From the NCBI RefSeq assembly GCF_007846095.1, contig NZ_VOEI01000004.1, forward strand, positions 403,792-467,791: DNA of 64,000 bases, in the 5' to 3' direction. This stretch comes from Mucilaginibacter achroorhodeus (GTDB lineage: Bacteria; Bacteroidota; Bacteroidia; Sphingobacteriales; Sphingobacteriaceae). Below the pieces are notes generated by a model that ran no database searches, had not been told where the DNA came from, and saw only the letters and a list, made by a program, of their open reading frames with translations. Positions 19,572 through 26,900 of the stretch are shown here, piece after piece; within the stretch, counting starts at the first letter, position 1; each line of letters begins with the position of its first letter. The translations under genes were made by a program, and so were the position numbers.

Positions 19572-19604
19572 GTACTTTTTCTTTTGCGGAAAAAGAAAAA
19601 GTAC
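19572..19604. repeat. Perfect AT-rich palindrome
   Basis: GTACTTTTTCTTTT (19572-19585) and AAAAGAAAAAGTAC (19591-19604) form a 14-bp perfect stem with the 5-nt loop GCGGA. It is likely an intergenic repeat element; as a terminator it would be AT-only. Confidence 0.65.
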
Positions 19605-19657
19605 ATCCACTAATGATCGTAAATCACTGTCATTCCTAACGGAGAACTAATCCTAAA

Positions 19658-19687
19658 GAGATTGCCACGCTATCGCTCGCAATGACG
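19658..19687 (+). repeat. Dispersed repeat, copy 1
   Basis: GAGATTGCCACGCTATCGCTCGCAATGACG spans this interval; its core CTATCGCTCGCAATGAC is identical to the copies at 23501-23530 (reverse orientation) and 23869-23895. The start of the repeat is preceded by a GTCATT that can pair with its AATGAC end. Confidence 0.75.
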
Positions 19688-19784
19688 CTTCAGGCCAACT
19701 CTCCACATCCCTTTAACTTTTCCACAATCCGCTTTATCAGCAGGCAATAAATTAAATTAGCGGATTAATAAAAGCGAGGACAAA

Positions 19785-22394
19785 TTGGCTAAGAGCGATA
19801 CCAAAGAAACGCCGTTAATGCAGCAATACAACGCCATAAAGGCGAAATATCCCGGTGCATTATTGCTTTTTCGTGTGGGTGATTTTTATGAGACCTTTGG
19901 TGCCGATGCCATCAAGGCTTCGGGTATTTTGGGTATTACGCTTACCCGCCGCGCCAATGGTGCTGCATCGCATATAGAGCTGGCCGGTTTCCCGCACCAC
20001 TCGCTTGAAACTTATCTGCCGAAGCTCGTTCGCGCAGGTCAACGCGTAGCTATCTGCGATCAGTTGGAAGATCCAAAATCTGTTAAGGGAATTGTTAAAC
20101 GCGGTGTTACCGAACTGGTTACCCCCGGCGTGGCGGTTAGCGATAACATTCTGCAGCAGAAGAGCAATAATTACCTTGCTTCGTTATACTTCGAAAAAAA
20201 CAGCATCGGCATTGCGCTGATAGATATTTCTACTGGTGAATTTTTAACCGCACAGGGTAACAGCAATTACATCGATAAATTGTTGCAAAGCTATTCGCCC
20301 AGTGAAGTCATATTCCCCAAAAGTCGTAAAGGTGATTTCAACGGTTACTTCGGCGACCGCTTTTACACCTACATGCTTGATGAGTGGCCTTACAGCGGCG
20401 ATTACGCCAATGAAACCTTGCTCAAACACTTTGGCGTAAAATCACTTAAGGGGTTCGGCATTGATAAATTGGGTTTGGGGATTGTAGCTGCTGGTGTAGC
20501 GCTTCATTACCTTAACGAAACAGAGCATCGCAACCTGCAGCACATATCAGCCATCAGTAGGATCGAGGAAGACCGTTATTTATGGCTGGATAGGTTCAGT
20601 ATCCGCAACCTTGAACTGGTGGGTTCTGCAAATGAGAACGCTACAACCTTGGTTGATGTGTTGGATAACACCTGTTCGCCCATGGGCGCTCGTATGTTGC
20701 GCAGGTGGATTGTGATGCCCCTTAAGGAAATAAAGCCGATACAGGATAGGTTAGGCGTTGTTGAATATCTGATTGCTGAAGAAGAACTGCGCGAAGAACT
20801 GCAAAATCAGATCCGCCAGATCGGTGATCTGGAAAGGCTGATCTCAAAGATCGGTTTGCAAAAGGCCAATCCACGCGAGGTTTGCCAGCTTAAAAAGGCA
20901 TTACTGGCAATTGAAAGCATTAAGAAAACGGCAGAATCATCATTAAGTGAGCCGCTCAAAGCAATAGGCGACCAGCTGAATCCATGCACGTCGATTTGTG
21001 AGAAAATAGCGCGCGAACTGCACCCCGAACCACCGGTAATGATGGTAAAGGGCATGGTGATGAATGACGGCATCAGTGAAGAACTGGACCGTTTGCGTAA
21101 GATCGCTTTTGGGGGTAAGGGATATTTACTGGAGATACAAAAACGCGAGGCAGAGGCAACCGGCATCCCATCACTCAAGGTATCGTTCAATAATGTGTTT
21201 GGCTATTACCTTGAGGTTACCCACAGTCATCGCGATAAGGTGCCTGCGGATTGGATCCGTAAGCAAACGCTGGTCAACGCCGAGCGTTACATTACGCCGG
21301 AATTAAAGGAATACGAAGAACAAATATTAGGTGCCGAAGAGAAGATCCTGGCTTTGGAAACCAAGCTGTATAACGATCTGCTTTATACGCTTGCCGAATA
21401 CATCAAACCTATACAACTTAACGCCTCATTGATTGCCCGTTTGGATGTATTACTGAACTTTGCCACCATCTCCATCAAAAATTACTACGTTAAACCAAAC
21501 GTGAACGATAGCCGTGTGCTGGATATTAAAGGCGGCCGCCACCCGGTAATAGAAAAGAATTTGCCTTTGGGCGAGGAATATATCACTAATGATGTTTTCC
21601 TTGATTCAGAATCGCAGCAGATCATCATTATCACGGGCCCTAACATGGCGGGTAAGTCGGCATTGTTAAGGCAAACCGGCCTTATTGTGCTTATGGCGCA
21701 AATGGGTTGCTTTGTGCCGGCTAAGGCTGCATCGGTTGGTTTGGTTGATAAAATATTTACCCGCGTGGGTGCATCGGATAACCTTTCATCAGGCGAATCA
21801 ACCTTTATGGTGGAAATGAATGAAACGGCCAGCATCCTCAACAACTTAAGCGACAGGAGCTTGATCCTTTTGGATGAGATAGGCAGGGGTACTTCAACAT
21901 ACGATGGTATTTCCATTGCATGGGCCATTGCCGAGTTCTTACATAATCATCCCGCTGCAAAAGCAAAAACACTTTTTGCTACGCACTACCACGAGTTAAA
22001 CGAGCTGAGCAACAGCTTCAATCGCATTAAAAATTATAACGTTTCGGTAAAGGAAGTTGGACAGCAGATCATCTTCTTGCGTAAACTGGTACCTGGCGGC
22101 AGTGAGCACAGTTTCGGTATCCACGTGGCCAAACTTGCAGGTATGCCACAGAAAGTATTAAGTCGCGCCAATGAGATATTGAAGAAGCTGGAGAACGAGC
22201 GTACCGGCGGCGAACACATTAAAGAAAGCATCCGTAAAGTGCAAAAGCAGGCTGTGCAAATGCAAATGTTCTCGATAGATGACCCGGTATTGGTAAAGAT
22301 CCGTGACACGCTGAACAACCTCGATGTAAATACCCTAACCCCGGTTGAAGCTTTGATGAAGCTTGATGAGATACAACGGTTGATAAAAAGTTAG
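19785..22394 (+). CDS. mutS: DNA mismatch repair protein MutS
   Basis: An 869-aa MutS. The mismatch-binding domain has FRVGDFYETFG near residues 29-39. The core and clamp domains follow, then the ATPase domain with Walker A GPNMAGKS at 618-625 and STFMVEM, DEIGRGTS and ATHYHEL downstream. It recognises mismatches and recruits MutL. The start is TTG 19785, preceded by a purine-rich GCGAGGA; the first ATG (codon 12) would trim conserved N-terminal residues. Length is typical. Confidence 0.97.
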   Translation: MAKSDTKETPLMQQYNAIKAKYPGALLLFRVGDFYETFGADAIKASGILGITLTRRANGAASHIELAGFPHHSLETYLPKLVRAGQRVAICDQLEDPKSVKGIVKRGVTELVTPGVAVSDNILQQKSNNYLASLYFEKNSIGIALIDISTGEFLTAQGNSNYIDKLLQSYSPSEVIFPKSRKGDFNGYFGDRFYTYMLDEWPYSGDYANETLLKHFGVKSLKGFGIDKLGLGIVAAGVALHYLNETEHRNLQHISAISRIEEDRYLWLDRFSIRNLELVGSANENATTLVDVLDNTCSPMGARMLRRWIVMPLKEIKPIQDRLGVVEYLIAEEELREELQNQIRQIGDLERLISKIGLQKANPREVCQLKKALLAIESIKKTAESSLSEPLKAIGDQLNPCTSICEKIARELHPEPPVMMVKGMVMNDGISEELDRLRKIAFGGKGYLLEIQKREAEATGIPSLKVSFNNVFGYYLEVTHSHRDKVPADWIRKQTLVNAERYITPELKEYEEQILGAEEKILALETKLYNDLLYTLAEYIKPIQLNASLIARLDVLLNFATISIKNYYVKPNVNDSRVLDIKGGRHPVIEKNLPLGEEYITNDVFLDSESQQIIIITGPNMAGKSALLRQTGLIVLMAQMGCFVPAKAASVGLVDKIFTRVGASDNLSSGESTFMVEMNETASILNNLSDRSLILLDEIGRGTSTYDGISIAWAIAEFLHNHPAAKAKTLFATHYHELNELSNSFNRIKNYNVSVKEVGQQIIFLRKLVPGGSEHSFGIHVAKLAGMPQKVLSRANEILKKLENERTGGEHIKESIRKVQKQAVQMQMFSIDDPVLVKIRDTLNNLDVNTLTPVEALMKLDEIQRLIKS

Positions 22395-22466
22395 ATAGCT
22401 GCATGATGCTTTACCAGCGACGTGATTATGAAATAATTCGTAGCTTTAAAATCTTAACCACCAATT

Positions 22467-23438
22467 ATGAATAAACAATCACGTATACACAAACTTATCA
22501 GTCGTGCAGCTATACTTGCATTGGCTGTGTTTTCTTTACAACAAAGCGTATCTGCGCAGGAGATGAAAAAAGATCCTGACGTTATCGGCCGCTGGGATAT
22601 CACCATGGAGAAAGATGGCAAATCACAACCATCATGGTTAGAGGTTCAAAAATCAGGTACGCATACGCTTATCGGTCGCTTTACTTACGCTTTCGGCAGC
22701 GCAAGGCCAATATCTGAGGTGAAATTAGCAAATGGCAAATACAGCTTTTCCATCCCGCCACAGTGGGAGCCGGGAGACCGCAATATGGATTTTGAGTTCG
22801 AGGCTGCCGGTAATTCTATAAAAGGTACCATGATTTACACCGATGGCAAAAGCTACAGCTTTACAGGCGTACGTGCACCTGCCATGCTGCCAACCAAGGC
22901 ACCGGTTTGGGGCAAACCCATAAAGGTGTTCAATGGTAAAAATACAAAGGGTTGGCATACTGATGGCAGGCCAAACCAATGGATAGTAGAGAATGGCATC
23001 CTCCGCAGCAAAAAATCGGGGGCCAACCTGATAACCGATCAAAAGTTCAAGGATTTTAAACTACACATCGAGTTCCGTTACGAGAAAGGAAGTAACAGCG
23101 GTGTTTACTTGCGCGGACGTTATGAAACACAGGTTATCGATACCAAAACCGGCGAGCCCGAGCCGCTTATGAACCAATTTAGCTCTATATACGGCTTTAT
23201 GCAGCCAAACCGGATGATGGCTAAAAATGCAGGCGAATGGCAAACGTACGACATTACATTGGTTGGCCGTGTGGTTACCATTGTAGCTAACGGACAAGAA
23301 GTAATTTGCCGCCAGGTTATCCCTGGCATCACCGGCGGCGCGCTTGACAGCAACGAAGGCGAACCAGGTCCACTTCTATTACAGGGCGACCATGGCCCAA
23401 TCGATTACAGGAATATTGTGATAACACCGGCTAAGTAA
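22467..23438 (+). CDS. Secreted DUF1080 (3-keto-disaccharide hydrolase) family protein
   Basis: A 323-aa protein with a signal peptide (1 to about 30, ending in SAQ), a small N-terminal beta domain (about 38-140) and a C-terminal DUF1080 laminin-G-like fold. The latter spans about 150-323, with VFNGKNTKGWH, FKDFKLHIEFRY and GSNSGVYLRGRYE. The family is annotated as 3-keto-disaccharide hydrolase or glycoside-binding, and acts outside the cytoplasm. It is monocistronic and ends in a strong hairpin. Confidence 0.87.
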   Translation: MNKQSRIHKLISRAAILALAVFSLQQSVSAQEMKKDPDVIGRWDITMEKDGKSQPSWLEVQKSGTHTLIGRFTYAFGSARPISEVKLANGKYSFSIPPQWEPGDRNMDFEFEAAGNSIKGTMIYTDGKSYSFTGVRAPAMLPTKAPVWGKPIKVFNGKNTKGWHTDGRPNQWIVENGILRSKKSGANLITDQKFKDFKLHIEFRYEKGSNSGVYLRGRYETQVIDTKTGEPEPLMNQFSSIYGFMQPNRMMAKNAGEWQTYDITLVGRVVTIVANGQEVICRQVIPGITGGALDSNEGEPGPLLLQGDHGPIDYRNIVITPAK

Positions 23439-23455
23439 TCAATTACTTTTTTTAT

Positions 23456-23494
23456 AATAGAAGAGGCCTTGCAAACTGCAAGGCCTCTTCTATT
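23456..23494. terminator. 18-bp perfect hairpin after the DUF1080 gene
   Basis: AATAGAAGAGGCCTTGCA (23456-23473) pairs fully with 23477-23494 around a 3-nt loop. The T-run precedes rather than follows the stem on the plus strand, so terminator function is likely from stem strength but not canonical. Confidence 0.55.
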
Positions 23495-23500
23495 AGTATA

Positions 23501-23530
23501 TGTCATTGCGAGCGATAGCGTGGCAATCTC
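23501..23530 (-). repeat. Dispersed repeat, copy 2 (inverted)
   Basis: Reverse complement of the copy at 19658-19687. It sits just downstream of the GIY-YIG pseudogene and is inverted relative to copy 3 on the other side. Confidence 0.75.
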
Positions 23531-23551
23531 ATAGAAGAGGAATAACGTGCT

Positions 23552-23848
23552 CTAATCATACCAGTCATCACTCAGATCTTTCCAATCAGGGTTATCGTTA
23601 CGGACCAAGGCAATTTTCTTTTTTCTTGATCCGGCTTTTATTTGTTTTTCTCTTGCAATCGCATCATCAATCCATTAAAAAGTTTCAAAGTATACTAATT
23701 TATTGCACTGATATTTTGCGCTAAAACCAGCATTGGTTTTCAACTTATGTTCTAATACACGATTTTTTAGATCACTTGTAACGCCAGTATACAAAACATT
23801 ATTAGACGTATTAGTAACTATATAAACGCAATAATGGTTAATATACAT
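23552..23848 (-). pseudogene. GIY-YIG endonuclease-like gene broken by an in-frame stop
   Basis: ATG at 23848, final TAG at 23552-23554, 99 codons in a single frame. Codons 1-57 give a GIY-YIG start (HYCVYIVTNTSNNVLYTGVT, then DLKNRVLEHK and KLVYFETF). Codon 58 is TAA. Codons 59-98 continue the family pattern (IDDAIAREKQIKAGSRKKK, then NPDWKDLSDDWYD). Only one substitution separates it from an intact ~98-aa URI-type protein. Such small GIY-YIG proteins are common in Bacteroidota; their role is unknown. It lies between inverted copies of a repeat. A sequencing error at codon 58 cannot be excluded. Confidence 0.8.
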
Positions 23849-23868
23849 GTTGCAACTTGTCCTTTAAG

Positions 23869-23895
23869 GTTGCCGCGCTATCGCTCGCAATGACA
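23869..23895 (+). repeat. Dispersed repeat, copy 3
   Basis: Same 26-nt core as copies at 19658 and 23501, with a few substitutions (GTTGCCGCG instead of ATTGCCACG). It begins 21 nt upstream of the GIY-YIG ATG. Confidence 0.75.
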
Positions 23896-23958
23896 AACTC
23901 TGATATATTCATTTTGACAACGCTTTCTCCAATCAACTAATCTCCCATATCCAATACA

Positions 23959-26900
23959 TTACTTCACTACCTCAACCCATTTGCCCGGTATCAGTGCATT
24001 TATGTTGTGGTCATACATAGCCTCGGTGTATGTTGCGGGCAGGTAATATTTTCCTGCGTAGGCAGCATTAAGCATTACGTAGTAAACCACTTCCTTACCT
24101 TCTGGGAGGCTAAAATAGGTGTTCACCCTGTCATCTCGTATGTCGCGGTAATCTGATGGCGAGGATTTAAACGCTTCGTCATTATTGAGCATACGGCTGT
24201 TCAATATCTCCCAGCCTGATGGGAATATCTGCGTAAGCGCCAGGTTATCGTAACGGCCACGTTTGCCCGGATTTTTGATGGTCACCTGCGCAACAAAATC
24301 AGTCCCTTGTTTCAAAGAGGTTGGGTCAATGAGTTTACCTGCTAAAGAGAAATAGGCCACTTTCTTATCCAGCACATCTGGATTCACATAAGTTTTTACA
24401 TCCTGGCCGGATGATGGTTGCCCTTGCTGTATCAACCTTACATAAAGCCGGTTATTGCCTGTATTCTTTAGTGAGAATTTACCACCATTAGGCGTAAGCT
24501 CCTGCTGCCATATGTAAGATTTAGCATTGATATTGCCTTTACTGTTACCCGCATCATAAGTGAATTGCACCTTGCCGCCATTTTTGTTAACGCCGCAGTA
24601 TTGCGCTATAGCAATAAGCGAATAGGCAGTGGTTTGGGTGCTATACCAACTATCTTGTGATAGTTTGGCTGCTACCGTTCGTACTAAACCCGCTGCGCGT
24701 TGCTGCTGCCCGAGCAGGGTAAGAGTTTCTAATATCATAGCCTCATCGCGCAGGTCGCTGCCGTAGGTGCCGTACATGCTGTTATATGGCTTAACGGTAG
24801 TTGGCAGCCTGGCTATCAGCCGTAAGGCAACCTCCGGCTGGCCAGCCAGTTTGTAAGCTGCCGCGAGCCTCCAGCGGCCTTCAGTACTTAGGTAGTTGTA
24901 TTCCCTTAACCGGTTCATGGCGCCTAACTCCGGCGAGCCCGCTAAAGCCAGCAGGTATAGTCGGTAGGCCTGCACCAGGTCGGTGTAATAGTAACCGCCA
25001 TGTATATTGTTATTTGGGTTTGGCGACCAATCTAATGCCTTTTGTTTTTGGTAGCGTTTCCAGTCGTCCAGCATACCCGATGGCAGACTGTATCCTTTGA
25101 TTTGGGCCAGTATCAGGAAGTGGCCGGCATAATTTGTTCCCCATTCATCGGCATTACCGCCATCAGGCCAGTAGCTTAAACCACCACCCGCCACGCGGAA
25201 GCCATTTAACCGAGCAATAGTAGATTTAATGTTACGCTCCGTTTCCGCTTTTTGGCGAGGCGTAAGATCAAGCAAGTCGTTCAGATATAACTGCGGAAAA
25301 CCTGATGAAGTTGTTTGCTCAACACAACCATGCGGATAGGTGATGAGGTAGTTAAGGCGTTTAGCCAGGTTAAGTGATGGTATGCTCGATACCTCCAAAG
25401 TGGCTTTATTGGTGCCGTTAATACCGATAGCGCTGTAGATAGCACCGTAAGCAGCACCCGATGTAAGTTCCTTTTCAAAAATGCGCGTTACCGGCGGGTT
25501 TGGGTTTCGCACGTTCAACTCCACATCGTATGCGGCGGTTTCTCCGCCTGCTTTCGCAATTATCTTCACCTTGCCAACACCAACAAAATCTTTAACGTCG
25601 AGATCAAATGTTACCAGTTGGTCGCCGGGTTTGGCAAATCTTACCGTTTTAATGTTATTACCGGCTAAGTTGCTGAATGCGTTGGATTGTACCTGAACGG
25701 TAACCGTTTTAATATTGGTCTCCATCGCAAAGACAGTAACCGGCAATTGTATCTTTTCTGACGGACCCAACACACGCGGAAGCGTTGCCAATATCATCAG
25801 CGGCTTTTTAACGGCTACTGCTTTTTCTGCAGAGCCATAAGCACCGCCATGGCCGGCAATAACTATCGCTTTAACCGAGCCTACGTATTGCGGCAGTGTA
25901 AATTTGGTGGTTTGTTTATCGCCTGCCCCCAAATGGAATGGCCCCAGAAACTTCACAACAGGTTTAAACCGGTTTACCGTAACATCCTTTTTAACGCCGT
26001 TTGTACCATCACCACCAATACTTAAAATACGCTCTAAACCGCCGCCAAAGGCACCGATAACGTAATCAAACAGGTCCCATGTTTTAACGCCTAAAGCTTC
26101 ACGAGCGTAAAATGCCTCATGTGGGTCAGGGGTTTTGTAGTTAGTAATGTCGAGCAAACCTTCATCAACAATAGCGATTGTGTAGGTCATTTCCTTACCA
26201 TTTGCTTCTGATATTGTAATGGCAGACGGTGTTTCCGGCCGTATCTTATCAGGCATGCTGATTACAGGTTTCAGTACGGTTGCAGGGTCATCAACCACCA
26301 AAGGGATCGCACCGTACATACGGATAGGCAAGTCGTTAACAGTTTGCGCATGACGCTGCAGCAGAGTAACGTTCACAAAAACATTAGGCGCCATGGTTTC
26401 GTCTATCTTAAAGCTATACCGGGTTTCGCCTTTTTTGGTATCTATCCAGGTTGTTTTGAGCACCTTGCTGCCATTTTCAAAACTAATTAAAGCCCTGCCG
26501 TCGCCACCTGTAGGGATGGTTAGGGTAGCTTCTTCGCCCACTTTATAGTTTGGCTTATCTGAAGTGAACGATAGCATTGCCGCCTCAGTAGGGTCGGTGT
26601 TTTGCAAACGTTCAGACCAGTTTGGCCAGTCTGCATAGATGATCTTGCCGGTTGAGTGACCCGTCTGAGGATCTTTAATACGGATGAGGTAACGGCCCCA
26701 ATCTGCTTTATTGATCCGTAGGTTCAATTTACCTCTGCCGTTGTTTAACTGTACATTATCTGTTTTAACAAGCTTGTTATAACGGTCTTGTGTAAAATTA
26801 CTCAGTTCGTTACCGGTTTCGTCCCACCACCAGCGCCATTGTATCTTGTATAATTCAACCTCAACATTGCGGCTGCCTGCTAACGGTGAACCCTTCACAT

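Larger units (their letters stand above)
19350..19784. other. Gene-free, repeat-rich gap before mutS
   Basis: No convincing gene. It holds a perfect 14-bp palindrome and a copy of the 26-30 bp repeat also found twice around 23.5-23.9 kb. An 80-codon minus-strand ORF (19364-19606) is rich in phenylalanine and lysine because it reads through the palindrome, and is probably not a gene. The mutS promoter must lie in the last ~100 nt. Confidence 0.6.

Noticed and set aside
19364..19606. 80-codon minus-strand ORF
   Set aside because: It is read through the AT palindrome and has repeat-like composition; no family recognised.
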